From: an uncultured Bacteroides sp.
GTDB taxonomy: Bacteria > Bacteroidota > Bacteroidia > Bacteroidales > Bacteroidaceae
Length of the DNA: 64,000 nucleotides
NCBI GenBank assembly: GCA_959606905.1
Contig: CAUHML010000006.1
Location: 35,593 to 99,592 of the forward strand
Direction: 5' to 3'
The notes beneath the pieces were generated by a model. It saw only the letters and a program-made list of their open reading frames with translations, made no database searches and was not told the origin of the DNA. Each line of letters starts with the position of its first letter. Position 1 is the first letter of the stretch. This document shows, piece after piece, positions 22,139 to 31,421 of the stretch. Made by a program: the position numbers and the translations under genes.

Positions 22139-23377
22139 ATGAAAGTTAGAAATTTATTATTAGCAAGTCTAGCAGTAGCTGCCATGACAGCTTGTAGCAA
22201 CGAGAATGACGAATTCGTAAACAATGGTAATCAAACCGGTGAAAAGAATGCGATTATGGAATTTGGTATCGCATTTCCTAGTTTAACCCGCGCCACAGAA
22301 ACTGGATTGTCTGCAGAACAGGACTTCCAAAGCGCAACTGTTATTATTAGTTATGAAAGCGGAGGAAAAGATGTGACCATTATTCCTAGAATTAAGTTCG
22401 AAGAATCGACTCCCAATGTATTGTATACCAAAGACAAAATCACGGTACAGCCAGGAAATGCTACTGTAGATGTTGTGCTTAACCCGACATCAGCAATTGA
22501 AGCTGCTTTAACCGGGGATGGCTGGTTCACCAGCATTTATAACACATCCACATATAATGCTGGCGAAATCACTGGAATCGACGATATCACTGGCAAAAAC
22601 AATTTCTTGATGAGTAGTGACGGCAAGACAAAAGTTAAATTTGTAGCAGAACAAGAAGTCCCTGCTTTAGTAAAAGTCAGTCGAGTAGCTGCTAAACTGG
22701 AAGAAACAACTCCAACCAATAATGCTTTTGATGTTACCAATAGCAGCGAAGGAACAGCTATGAAAGATCCGGCTGGAAATGCTATCAAGGTGGAAATTTC
22801 CATAAGCAACTATTCATATGCTAATTTGCAAACGACTTCGTATGTATTCCCACAGACAAATGCCATCACCCCAGCTTTGTTCCAAGAATATACATTAGGT
22901 TCGTTTGCTTACAAGCCTATTACTGGTATAACGACTCAAAACGAAGAAGAATTTGGTTCTATCGTATACTGTCTCGAAAACTATGGAGAAAATCACACAA
23001 TGGCGATATATAAAGCTACAGCTACTATCAATGATGAAGCCAAAACATTCTGGGTAGACAGAGACAATGTATTGTACCAATCTATCAATGAATTAAAAGC
23101 AGTATATACAGACATTGAAGCAACGACCTCTATTGCAGATTGTTGGAGTAAGTACGGTGTCAGAAAATATGAAGAAGGTGTATGCTACTACAAAGCAGAC
23201 ATCCTAAGTAATGGCAAAGCCGAGATTGTTCGTAACAACGTTTATAAATTAAAAGTTACAGGCATAGCAAAGCTAGGATTACCGGAACCAAAAGACGAAC
23301 CCAAGCTGGCAACATTGAAACTCTCAGTTGAAGTTGAACCATGGACTATTCAAACAAATAATTTTGAATTCAAATAA
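22139..23377 (+). CDS. Mfa1-family major fimbrial subunit
   Basis: 412-residue precursor of the fimbrial shaft protein. A lipoprotein signal has lipobox AAMTACS. As in P. gingivalis Mfa1, an N-terminal propeptide is expected to be removed after an Arg; AFPSLTRATETG offers such a site at about residue 49. The C-terminal block RNNVYKLKVTGIAKLGLP and final WTIQTNNFEFK are characteristic of the family and supply the donor strand. Followed 142 bp later by the Mfa2-like anchor. The fimbriae probably serve adhesion or biofilm formation. Confidence 0.92.
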   Translation: MKVRNLLLASLAVAAMTACSNENDEFVNNGNQTGEKNAIMEFGIAFPSLTRATETGLSAEQDFQSATVIISYESGGKDVTIIPRIKFEESTPNVLYTKDKITVQPGNATVDVVLNPTSAIEAALTGDGWFTSIYNTSTYNAGEITGIDDITGKNNFLMSSDGKTKVKFVAEQEVPALVKVSRVAAKLEETTPTNNAFDVTNSSEGTAMKDPAGNAIKVEISISNYSYANLQTTSYVFPQTNAITPALFQEYTLGSFAYKPITGITTQNEEEFGSIVYCLENYGENHTMAIYKATATINDEAKTFWVDRDNVLYQSINELKAVYTDIEATTSIADCWSKYGVRKYEEGVCYYKADILSNGKAEIVRNNVYKLKVTGIAKLGLPEPKDEPKLATLKLSVEVEPWTIQTNNFEFK

Positions 23378-23519
23378 TTTCCAAAGATAAAAAGTTGCAA
23401 GAGGGAGAGAAGGAGATTCCTCCTCTCCCCCCTTATCTATTTCTACATCTCTCGCGCTTCACCAAAAGAAGATTAATCAAACAAAACATAAGCGTTCCAA
23501 AAGCATAAAAACAGAAACA

Positions 23520-24608
23520 ATGATAAGCATATTAACTGACATACAAAAAAAAGCAAACAAGATATTGCTATTCACAACATTGGTTGGTACAATGACTGCT
23601 TGCGATTCCGTACTTGATTTCGATGAAGGCGATTGCAGTATCGAATACGGCGTAACATTCAAGTACGACTACAATATAAAAAATGTGGACGCGTTCGCTC
23701 AAGAGGTGAAAAACATAACGCTTTATGCTTTTGATGACAACAATAATCTCGTAGCCATGAAAGCGGAATCAGGAGATATGTTGGCAACAGGCGAATATGC
23801 CATGACAATGGATATCGATCCCGAAAAATATCACCTCATAGCATGGGCAGGACTGGACGATGAATCATTTGCTGTTCCCTTGCTTACTCCCGGCAAGGCT
23901 AATATTACAGACCTTAACGTCAAAACGATACGCAACAGTGTGGTAGTCCCTACTAAACAGGGTAGATCAGAAGGAGATAAAGACAAGTTTATTGTAGAAC
24001 ATGAACTCTCCTCATTATGGCACGGAGAATTAAAGAAAGGCCCCTCTACCCGTAGTGGAAGAAAGCGCTTCACAGAAGTCAGTTTAATAAAAAACACAAA
24101 CAATATACGCATTGCTTTGGTGCAAGTAAAACAAAACGAAAATGCAACAATCACACGTGCTATCAATAAAAACGAATTAAAATTCAATATATACGACGAT
24201 AACGGATTTATGAATTATGACAATACGCTATTGGACGATGATATGTTGACTTATAAACCATTTATGACTGAACAAAAAACAGTTGCTACTAGGGCATTCA
24301 ACGTGGTAGACACTGAATATCCTGCTGTCATTGCAGAATTGAGCGTAGCACGACTCATGAAGGACAAAAATCCCGAATTAAGTATCATAGATACGAAAAC
24401 AAATAAAAATATCCTAAAAACCGGAGATTTGATCGGGTATCTTAACCTGTTGAGAACAGAGAAATACGCAGATATGCCGTTACAAGAATACCTAGACAGA
24501 GAAGACAACTATAGTATGCTTGTCTTTGTAGACGAAAACCTAACATTAATCAATACAGTCATCGAGATCAATGATTGGGTTATCCAATTAAACGACTTTG
24601 ACTTGTAA
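23520..24608 (+). CDS. FimB/Mfa2-family fimbrial anchor protein
   Basis: 362-residue lipoprotein with lipobox GTMTACD. The start of the mature part (CDSVLDFDEGDCSIEYGVTFKYDYN, two acidic clusters and paired Cys) and the following VKNITLYAFDDNNNLV and YHLIAWAGLDD blocks match Mfa2/FimB proteins, which anchor the shaft in the outer membrane and limit its length. The end INDWVIQLNDFDL resembles the C-terminal strand of Mfa proteins. It is 33 bp from the next gene and is probably one operon with mfa1. Confidence 0.9.
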   Translation: MISILTDIQKKANKILLFTTLVGTMTACDSVLDFDEGDCSIEYGVTFKYDYNIKNVDAFAQEVKNITLYAFDDNNNLVAMKAESGDMLATGEYAMTMDIDPEKYHLIAWAGLDDESFAVPLLTPGKANITDLNVKTIRNSVVVPTKQGRSEGDKDKFIVEHELSSLWHGELKKGPSTRSGRKRFTEVSLIKNTNNIRIALVQVKQNENATITRAINKNELKFNIYDDNGFMNYDNTLLDDDMLTYKPFMTEQKTVATRAFNVVDTEYPAVIAELSVARLMKDKNPELSIIDTKTNKNILKTGDLIGYLNLLRTEKYADMPLQEYLDREDNYSMLVFVDENLTLINTVIEINDWVIQLNDFDL

Positions 24609-24640
24609 GAGAAGTTTTAAAACAAAACAACCCATTAGCC

Positions 24641-26698
24641 ATGATACGAAAAAACGATATATACAGTTGGTTGTCCATATTAGCAATGCTTCCTATGGTG
24701 TTGACAGCGTGTTTGGAAGAGGATAATTATAAACAATGTCCCAACCAAACTGATAAAATTCAACTTACAATAAGCCTACCGGAGCAGACACGCATCGCTA
24801 CAAACACCCGTGCGGTAAGTAACCGTGTTGATTATTCTATTGTTAATAATTTAAATATTGTATTAGCTAGTGGAAATGATATAACTAAGATCTATTATTT
24901 TGATGAAAGTGGTTTGACTCCCAACGATGACCGTGTTATCATGACCAGAAACTCTTTACCAATGAGACCCGAAGAAGGAGACAATAAAAGGTATATCACG
25001 ATCAGAGGAGAAGAAGGAGATTTCGACCAAGTTACTGAAATATATGCAATTGCTAATTATAACAATTCTATCACGATAAAAACCATTGATGCACTCAAGC
25101 AATTAAAACAAACAGCTGCAGACGGGCAGCCCAATCGAGCAAACGATTGTATGATGTTCGGCTCCACTAAACAATTAACAAACGGGACACTTTCATTAAA
25201 GCGTACTCTTGCTATGTTTTCAGTAAAGATAGATGGCAGCGAACTGAAAGATGGCGTTAGAATCACTCCAAAAAGAATGAGTTTGCACAATGTCCCCAAA
25301 TCTTGTTTCATCGGAAACGATAATAAAATAAGCCATTCGGATGGATTTGTTTCATTAGGCCAAACGATCGACTTGGCAAATGCCGAAGGTTGGGGAGCCC
25401 TAACAAATACAACCGAATTTGTAGGAGGACATGAACTAGAACCGGGGACTATCCCCATGTTTATGTTTGAAAATCTTCAAGGAACCAATGAAAACATCGC
25501 AATAGGTGACCAAAGAAACAAACATCCTAAAGAATACACAGGCAATACGCCTGCTGATTTACAATCATTTTTAGATGGTAACAATGGGAATAAGTATTCA
25601 TATATTTTAGTTGAAGCTGAATATTATTATCAAGACCCCAACAACTCAAACAAAGGGGTTCAGGGAAGTATCGCATACCGTTTTCTATTAGGCGACAATG
25701 CATACAATGACTTTAATATAAAAAGGAATAACTATTATCAAGTTACGCTAACTTTAAAAGGTAATGGTGGCGCTAATGAAGATGGAAAAGAAGATGCCAA
25801 TGGAAATCTAGTAGTCAACAAAGAAGATCTTAGTTGGCGCGTAGATATGAATATTCAAGACTGGGGATTCGTAAAAGACGATTTTGATTTCGATTGCCAT
25901 GCAACACACGGGTATTTAGAAGTAGTGGGTGATAACAATTGGAAAATCAGTGCTGGTCCAGCCAGTGGTCAGTCATGGGTTAAGTTTTACTCTGAGACAG
26001 AAGGTAGATGGGTAGAACCTACTGAATACGGTGAGTGCGGTCAGAATGGAAGAATAGAATACTATGTTCAAACATGGTCTCTATATGCGACAGGCTTCAC
26101 TGGAACAGAAGACATATCAAGAGAAATCACATTAACAATTAAATCCAAAGAAACTGGCGAGACTCAGACAGTCACCATGAAGCAATGGACTCCTATAAAA
26201 ATCGCCAATAAAGTATGGGTTGAACGTTTCGAAGAGGAAGACAATTTAGCTTGGGGATATATGGATAATGATATGAGTGGAACAGTTACTCAATCTAATC
26301 CTTATTTCAATACAACGTTCAATTTCGGAGAAAGTACAACCCAGCATGGACTTTATAATACATGGTTCATGTACTTTAAAGAGAATGAAACATCCCCGGT
26401 TCAAACATATTGTTATAGGAAATCCGGTCGCGATTTACCACACGGAGCTCCGACAAGTACTTCTGATGACTATTGTCTACCAGATGCAGAGACCATGAAA
26501 ACTATCATGAATTTTAAGTATACAGGAAATAATCCGTTCCAACCGCTTCGGACTGATAAAGATTACTGGACCGGTTCTGTAGATAGTAATAGTAAACAAA
26601 GTACTTACTATCTGGACTCCGCTACGAAAACTCTTAAAACGACTCAAGACAGAAATGCCACTAAAAGAGCCAGAGCGATATATGTAACTCCCTATTAA
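24641..26698 (+). CDS. Large fimbrial accessory or tip subunit (DUF4906-like)
   Basis: 685-residue lipoprotein (lipobox VLTACL). The N-terminal half has Mfa-like beta domains with Ser/Thr-rich strands and a NNYYQVTLTLKG block as in fimbrillins. A BACON/Ig-like segment lies at about 420-520 (GYLEVVGDNNWKISAG ... REITLTIKSKETGETQTV). The C-terminus has a YWTGSVDSNS...YYLDSATK pattern ending in RARAIYVTPY, similar to adhesin end domains. Its place after the anchor and its size fit a tip or minor subunit that carries the binding activity. This is inferred, and the DUF4906 label is tentative. Confidence 0.75.
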   Translation: MIRKNDIYSWLSILAMLPMVLTACLEEDNYKQCPNQTDKIQLTISLPEQTRIATNTRAVSNRVDYSIVNNLNIVLASGNDITKIYYFDESGLTPNDDRVIMTRNSLPMRPEEGDNKRYITIRGEEGDFDQVTEIYAIANYNNSITIKTIDALKQLKQTAADGQPNRANDCMMFGSTKQLTNGTLSLKRTLAMFSVKIDGSELKDGVRITPKRMSLHNVPKSCFIGNDNKISHSDGFVSLGQTIDLANAEGWGALTNTTEFVGGHELEPGTIPMFMFENLQGTNENIAIGDQRNKHPKEYTGNTPADLQSFLDGNNGNKYSYILVEAEYYYQDPNNSNKGVQGSIAYRFLLGDNAYNDFNIKRNNYYQVTLTLKGNGGANEDGKEDANGNLVVNKEDLSWRVDMNIQDWGFVKDDFDFDCHATHGYLEVVGDNNWKISAGPASGQSWVKFYSETEGRWVEPTEYGECGQNGRIEYYVQTWSLYATGFTGTEDISREITLTIKSKETGETQTVTMKQWTPIKIANKVWVERFEEEDNLAWGYMDNDMSGTVTQSNPYFNTTFNFGESTTQHGLYNTWFMYFKENETSPVQTYCYRKSGRDLPHGAPTSTSDDYCLPDAETMKTIMNFKYTGNNPFQPLRTDKDYWTGSVDSNSKQSTYYLDSATKTLKTTQDRNATKRARAIYVTPY

Positions 26699-26714
26699 TT
26701 TAATACACCATATT

Positions 26715-26975
26715 ATGACACCGAAAGACATCCTACAACTAGAATCAACAGATATACGCCAAGCGTATCTGTTTGAAGAAAACGGGCACTGGTATGCATA
26801 CGAACATTCAGCCAACCGGATAGAGAAATTCGTGAAGGGTTTTGTAGACTTTAAACACAAAGTGCAAGATGTCTGCGGTAGAATAAAAATAGAGATCGAT
26901 CTCAACGTCCTGGAAAAATGCTCCGTTACGCTGTGTGAAGACTCACTGCTTATACTCGACTGTCCTACGGCATAG
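26715..26975 (+). CDS. Small conserved-looking protein at end of fimbrial operon
   Basis: 86-residue soluble protein with no signal peptide or TM segment, 16 bp after the tip gene and before the operon terminator, so probably co-transcribed. Notable pieces are AYLFEENGHWYAYEHSA and the paired cysteines late in the protein (KCSVTLCEDSL). I do not recognise a family. It could be a cytoplasmic regulator or an unrelated passenger. Confidence 0.6.
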   Translation: MTPKDILQLESTDIRQAYLFEENGHWYAYEHSANRIEKFVKGFVDFKHKVQDVCGRIKIEIDLNVLEKCSVTLCEDSLLILDCPTA

Positions 26976-27055
26976 AAGCCGTCAAAGAGTATAAGCTTCA
27001 TAACTAGATATAAAAGAATTACACAGAAATTGTTTGTTTTGTTTGTGTTCCTCAG

Positions 27056-27108
27056 TCCACTCAGAGGCAGCTTGTGAAAGTAGCGCTGAGTGGGTGGGGA
27101 TTTTTTTT
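27056..27108 (+). terminator. Terminator of fimbrial operon
   Basis: Stem CCACTCAG (27057-27064) with CTGAGTGG (27086-27093), an internal loop of 21 nt, then a run of eight Ts. Confidence 0.75.
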
Positions 27109-27118
27109 ATGAATTATC

Positions 27119-27149
27119 TTTGTTTATCTCCCATAAACCCGTATATTTG
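27119..27149 (+). promoter_or_regulatory. Consensus promoter of NfeD-flotillin operon
   Basis: TTTG (27119-27122), 19 nt, TATATTTG (27142-27149): a full Bacteroides sigma-ABfr type promoter, about 40 nt before the ATG. Confidence 0.8.
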
Positions 27150-27190
27150 AGGTATTATAACTAGAGACTTTATATTAATACAGAATTACT

Positions 27191-27688
27191 ATGAGCCATA
27201 CCTTTTTTCTCATTATCGCTCTTGTCACAACGGGAATCTTTCTCATCCAATTCGTATTATCTATCTTTTTCGGAGATCTGGATGCAGATGTAGACGTAGA
27301 TACTGACATCAGCAGTGTGGTTTCCTTTAAAGGACTTACCCACTTCGGAATCGGATTCGGCTGGTATATGTATCTGGCGGGAAACACGGAAATCCAAAGT
27401 TACGTTGTCGGTATTCTGGTAGGGTTATTCTTTGTTTTTGCCGTCTGGTTTCTGTATAAGAAAGCCTACCAACTGCAACAAGTCAACCGCACGGAACAGA
27501 CAGACCAGCTTGTGGGACGTGAATGTACCATCTATTTCAAACAAAGCGACAGCAAATACACCGTACAAACCAACCGTGACGGAGCAATGCGCGAAGTAGA
27601 CGTCATCTCCGAATCGGGAAAAGCTTATCAAACCGGAGACCGTACCGTTATCACCAGATATCAGGACGGAACATTGTATATTCAATAA
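27191..27688 (+). CDS. NfeD-like membrane protein
   Basis: 165-residue membrane protein. TM helices lie at about 5-28, 53-70 and 75-95, with an acidic DLDADVDVDTD segment between the first two. The C-terminal soluble domain (100-165) has the small OB-like beta barrel of NfeD proteins (LVGRECTIYF ... TVITRYQDGTLYIQ). NfeD-like proteins are usually encoded next to flotillins, and here the flotillin gene starts 22 bp downstream. The pair probably organises membrane microdomains. Confidence 0.8.
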   Translation: MSHTFFLIIALVTTGIFLIQFVLSIFFGDLDADVDVDTDISSVVSFKGLTHFGIGFGWYMYLAGNTEIQSYVVGILVGLFFVFAVWFLYKKAYQLQQVNRTEQTDQLVGRECTIYFKQSDSKYTVQTNRDGAMREVDVISESGKAYQTGDRTVITRYQDGTLYIQ

Positions 27689-27709
27689 TTATTCTAAATA
27701 CACAAATTT

Positions 27710-29356
27710 ATGACACAAGAAATGCTAATCATGGCCGCTATATTAGTAGCGGTTATCCTGCTCACTTTCATCGGTATCCTTTCACGCTACCGCAAATGTA
27801 AGAGTGACGAAGTCCTCGTTGTATATGGTAAGACGGGAGGAGAAAAGAAATCTGCTAAATTATACCACGGTGGTGCCGCATTCGTCTGGCCGATTATCCA
27901 AGGCTACGAATTTCTGTCAATGAAGCCGATGCAGATCGACTGCAAACTGACAGGCGCACTTTCCGCACAAAATATCCGTGTAGATGTTCCGACTACAATC
28001 ACTGTTGCTATCAGCACCGATGCCGAAGTCATGCAAAACGCCGCCGAACGTATGCTGGGATTGACCATGGACGACAAACAGAATCTGATTACAGATGTCG
28101 TTTACGGTCAGATGCGTCTGGTCATAGCCGACATGACAATCGAAGAACTGAACTCCGACCGCGATAAATTCCTTTCTAAGGTAAAAGACAATATCGACAC
28201 GGAACTCCGCAAATTCGGTTTGTATCTGATGAATATCAACATCAGTGATATCCGCGATGCTGCCAACTACATCGTGAACCTGGGTAAGGAAGCCGAGAGC
28301 AAGGCCCAGAACGAAGCACAAGCTAATATCGAAGAACAGGAAAAACTCGGTGCTATCAAAATCGCGACTCAAATCAAGGAACGTGAAACGAAGGTTGCAG
28401 AAACCCGCAAAGACCAGGATATCGCCATTGCAGAAACCAAGAAATTGCAGGAGATATCTGTTGCCAATGCAGACAAGGACAGAATTTCCCAAGTAGCGAT
28501 TGCCAACGCAGAGAAAGAAGCGCAGGTTGCCAAAGCCGAAGCGGAGAAAAACATCCGCATCGAACAGGCAAATACCGAAAAGGAAAGCCGCATCGCCGAA
28601 CTGAACTCCGACATGGAAATCAAACAAGCGGAAGCCGGTAAGAAGGCTGCTATCGGACGAAATGAAGCACAAAAGGAAGTCGCTCTCTCAAACTCCGAAC
28701 TAGCCGTGACACAAGCCAACGCCGACAAACAAGCCGGTGAAGCTGCTGCCAGATCGGAAGCTGCCGTACAAGCTGCCCGCGAAATTGCTCAGAAAGAAGT
28801 GGAAGAAGCGAAAGCCAAAAAAGTGGAATCTTCACTGAAAGCAGAAAAAATTGTTCCTGCCGAAATTGCCCGGCAAGAAGCTATCCTGCAGGCGAATGCT
28901 ATCGCAGAGAAGATTACCCGCGAAGCAGAGGCCCGCGCAAAAGCGACTCTGGCACAGGCGGAAGCGGAAGCCAGAGCGATCCAGTTAAAATTGGAAGCAG
29001 AAGCGGAAGGTAAGAAAAAGTCATTGCTCGCCGAAGCAGAAGGTTTCGAAGCAATGGTAAGAGCAGCCGAATCAAATCCGGCTATCGCTATCCAATACAA
29101 GATGGTAGACCAGTGGAAGGAAATTGCCGGCGAACAGGTGAAGGCATTCGAACACATGAACTTAGGAAACATCACTGTATTCGACGGAGGAAACGGGAGT
29201 ACAAGCAACTTTCTGAATACATTAGTGAAAACGGTTGCTCCTAGTCTCGGCGTATTGGATAAACTGCCTATCGGTGAAACTGTAAAGGGAATTATTCATT
29301 CGGAAAACAAAACGGAAGAAAAAACTGAGGAGAAAAAAGAGGAAAAGAAGAAATAA
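27710..29356 (+). CDS. Flotillin-like SPFH protein
   Basis: 548-residue membrane-associated protein of the YqiK/flotillin type. An N-terminal TM or hairpin segment (residues 3-24) is followed by the SPFH domain (about 30-200; RCKSDEVLVVYGK start) and a long Ala/Glu/Lys-rich coiled coil (about 200-440, repeated EA.AKA heptads). The C-terminal oligomerisation region ends in an acidic/basic tail of EEKTEEKKEEKKK. Members scaffold membrane microdomains. It forms an operon with the NfeD-like gene. The long palindrome 45 bp downstream may end the transcript. Confidence 0.92.
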   Translation: MTQEMLIMAAILVAVILLTFIGILSRYRKCKSDEVLVVYGKTGGEKKSAKLYHGGAAFVWPIIQGYEFLSMKPMQIDCKLTGALSAQNIRVDVPTTITVAISTDAEVMQNAAERMLGLTMDDKQNLITDVVYGQMRLVIADMTIEELNSDRDKFLSKVKDNIDTELRKFGLYLMNINISDIRDAANYIVNLGKEAESKAQNEAQANIEEQEKLGAIKIATQIKERETKVAETRKDQDIAIAETKKLQEISVANADKDRISQVAIANAEKEAQVAKAEAEKNIRIEQANTEKESRIAELNSDMEIKQAEAGKKAAIGRNEAQKEVALSNSELAVTQANADKQAGEAAARSEAAVQAAREIAQKEVEEAKAKKVESSLKAEKIVPAEIARQEAILQANAIAEKITREAEARAKATLAQAEAEARAIQLKLEAEAEGKKKSLLAEAEGFEAMVRAAESNPAIAIQYKMVDQWKEIAGEQVKAFEHMNLGNITVFDGGNGSTSNFLNTLVKTVAPSLGVLDKLPIGETVKGIIHSENKTEEKTEEKKEEKKK

Positions 29357-29400
29357 TCCCTAATCTCTACTAAAAGAGAGAGGAAACAACCATAACTTCT

Positions 29401-29480
29401 CTACCATAAGTTTGAAAAGTATGAAAGTATCTGCAACAAAATAGTTGCAGATACTTTCATACTTTTCAACTTTATAGTAG
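29401..29480. repeat. 80-bp near-perfect palindrome
   Basis: Arms 29401-29437 and 29444-29480 match at 34 of 37 positions, including 26 consecutive ones, around a 6-nt centre (aaaata). No T run follows directly. It could be a very strong mRNA hairpin after the flotillin gene or a short mobile palindromic element. No transposase is linked to it. Confidence 0.9.
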
Positions 29481-29507
29481 AGGAACGAAAAAATCAAATA
29501 GAATCCA

Positions 29508-29540
29508 TTTGGTAAACTAGAACAAAATAGTGTATATTTG
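29508..29540 (+). promoter_or_regulatory. Consensus promoter of DUF5715 gene
   Basis: TTTG (29508-29511), 21 nt, TATATTTG (29533-29540), 17 nt before the ATG. Confidence 0.75.
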
Positions 29541-29557
29541 CAAGCAAAAAATACAAA

Positions 29558-30232
29558 ATGGCCATACATAAACTTCGTATTTTACCGATCTTCCTACTAA
29601 TTACAGGGCTTACGCTTACTTCCGGTTGCAAAAAGAAAGATATGTCGCTCAAACTAAACGAACCACGCAATATTCGTGGCGTTGTCAGCTACAAACGCTC
29701 TTTCCCCGATTTGAATGACAAACATCTGGAAGTAGCAAAAACTGTTGGTATCCGTCCGTTGGAGGACCGGGAAGAAGCAGAAAGCATGAAAGAAAAGTTG
29801 ACACATATCACTGATAATGAGTTCTATGTGGTAGATTCGCTGACCCATTCCATCCCCTACCTCGTCCCTCGTGCAAGTGCGCTACTCGACACTATCGGTT
29901 CTAACTTTCTCGATTCACTTGCTGCCAAAGGATTAAATCCCAATCAGGTGATTGTCACTTCCGTATTGCGTACCCAAAGCGACGTGAAACGTCTGCGTCG
30001 CAGAAACGGGAACGCTTCCGCCAACTCAGCGCATTGCTTCGGAGCTACTTTCGATGTTAGCTGGAAACGGTTCAAGAAGGTGGAGGACGAGGATGGAAGA
30101 CCCTTACAGGATGTCGGCTCCGATACCCTGAAACTTGTTCTGTCCGAAGTTCTGAGAGATTTGCGACAAGCCGAAAAATGCTACATCAAGTATGAGCTGA
30201 AACAGGGTTGTTTCCATATTACTGCCCGGTAA
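29558..30232 (+). CDS. DUF5715 lipoprotein, M15/VanY-like fold
   Basis: 224-residue lipoprotein (lipobox LTSGCK, Cys24). The second half carries motifs resembling D,D-carboxypeptidases of the M15/VanY type: SVLRTQSDVKRLRRRNGNAS, then SAHCFGATFDVSW (SxHxxGxxxD metal-binding signature) and a final GCFHITAR (second metal-binding His). It could trim peptidoglycan or bind it. The family name DUF5715 is from pattern memory, and the fold assignment rests on these three blocks. It has its own consensus promoter. Confidence 0.78.
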   Translation: MAIHKLRILPIFLLITGLTLTSGCKKKDMSLKLNEPRNIRGVVSYKRSFPDLNDKHLEVAKTVGIRPLEDREEAESMKEKLTHITDNEFYVVDSLTHSIPYLVPRASALLDTIGSNFLDSLAAKGLNPNQVIVTSVLRTQSDVKRLRRRNGNASANSAHCFGATFDVSWKRFKKVEDEDGRPLQDVGSDTLKLVLSEVLRDLRQAEKCYIKYELKQGCFHITAR

Positions 30233-30333
30233 AGAAAAGATGAGTATAAATTGCAATAAAATTCATCCCCAAACAATCAGAGAATCCAAAACGTTTCATT
30301 AAATTTGCAGAAATTTTTCTTTAATACGATTGA

Positions 30334-31350
30334 ATGATAGAGAAACTGATTGTCCTTGAGGATATTGATCCGGTTATTTTTTATGGCGTAAACAACGCTA
30401 ACATACAGTTAATAAAAGCTTTATATCCGAAGCTACGTATCGTTGCACGCGGCAATGTCATCAAAGTGCTGGGCGATGAAGAAGAAATGTGTGCCTTCGA
30501 AGAAAATATCACCAAACTGGAGAAATACTGCGCCGAATATAATTCACTAAAAGAAGAAGTTATCATCGACATCATCAAAGGGAATGCCCCGCAAGCAGAA
30601 CAGAACGGAAACGTAATTGTGTTCAGCGTCACCGGAAAGCCGATCATTCCCCGGAGCGAGAACCAACTGAAACTGGTGGAAGGCTTCGCCAAGAATGATA
30701 TGGTATTCGCTATCGGCCCGGCCGGTTCGGGAAAGACATATACCGCCATTGCCCTTGCCGTACGCGCACTGAAGAATAAGGAAATCAAGAAAATCATCCT
30801 CAGCCGCCCCGCCGTAGAAGCCGGCGAAAAACTCGGTTTCCTGCCCGGTGACATGAAAGATAAGATAGACCCGTATCTGCAACCGTTGTACGATGCCTTG
30901 CAGGATATGATACCCGCCGCCAAGTTAAAGGAATACATGGAGCTGAACATTATACAGATTGCTCCGTTAGCCTTTATGCGCGGACGCACGCTGAATGACG
31001 CAGTCGTGATCCTGGATGAAGCGCAAAATACCACTGCACAACAAATCAAAATGTTCCTTACCCGCATGGGGATGAATACCAAAATGATTGTGACGGGAGA
31101 TATGACACAGATCGACCTTCCCGCCTCACAAACATCGGGATTGGTACAGGCACTCCGTATCCTGAAAGGGGTAAAAGGCATCAGTTTCGTTGAGCTGAAC
31201 AAGAAAGATATTGTGCGCCATAAGTTAGTGGAACGCATCGTAGACGCTTACGAGAAATTCGACAAGGAAGCGAAAGCCGAACGGGAGAAACGGAAAAACG
31301 AGCAACTCGTCATCAACGGCGAACGCCCGGTGAAACTGGCAAAAGACTGA
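30334..31350 (+). CDS. PhoH-family ATPase
   Basis: 338-residue cytoplasmic P-loop ATPase. Walker A GPAGSGKT is at residues 128-135, and Walker B is in VVILDEAQNTT. The N-terminal 80 residues form a KH-like domain (YPKLRIVARGNVIKVLG) as in long PhoH proteins (YbeZ type). The C-terminal tail is highly charged. PhoH/YbeZ proteins act with YbeY in RNA metabolism and ribosome maturation; a phosphate-starvation role is not shown here. A possible -7 box TAAATTTG lies at 30300-30307. Confidence 0.92.
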   Translation: MIEKLIVLEDIDPVIFYGVNNANIQLIKALYPKLRIVARGNVIKVLGDEEEMCAFEENITKLEKYCAEYNSLKEEVIIDIIKGNAPQAEQNGNVIVFSVTGKPIIPRSENQLKLVEGFAKNDMVFAIGPAGSGKTYTAIALAVRALKNKEIKKIILSRPAVEAGEKLGFLPGDMKDKIDPYLQPLYDALQDMIPAAKLKEYMELNIIQIAPLAFMRGRTLNDAVVILDEAQNTTAQQIKMFLTRMGMNTKMIVTGDMTQIDLPASQTSGLVQALRILKGVKGISFVELNKKDIVRHKLVERIVDAYEKFDKEAKAEREKRKNEQLVINGERPVKLAKD

Positions 31351-31421
31351 TAGACTCAAAATCCGGAAGCCTATTGCAACTTATAAATTGGAACTTGTAA
31401 TTTGTAATTATAGATAAAACA

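Noticed and set aside
27917..28672. Long minus-strand ORF opposite the flotillin gene
   Set aside because: It is a mirror of the repetitive Ala/Glu codons of the real coiled coil; Phe/Cys/Gly-rich translation with no domain.
29401..29480. The long palindrome as terminal inverted repeats of a transposon
   Set aside because: Only 6 bp lie between the arms, so there is no element between them.
30381..31238. 285-residue minus-strand ORF opposite phoH
   Set aside because: Shadow of the PhoH coding sequence, Ser/Ile-rich without motifs.
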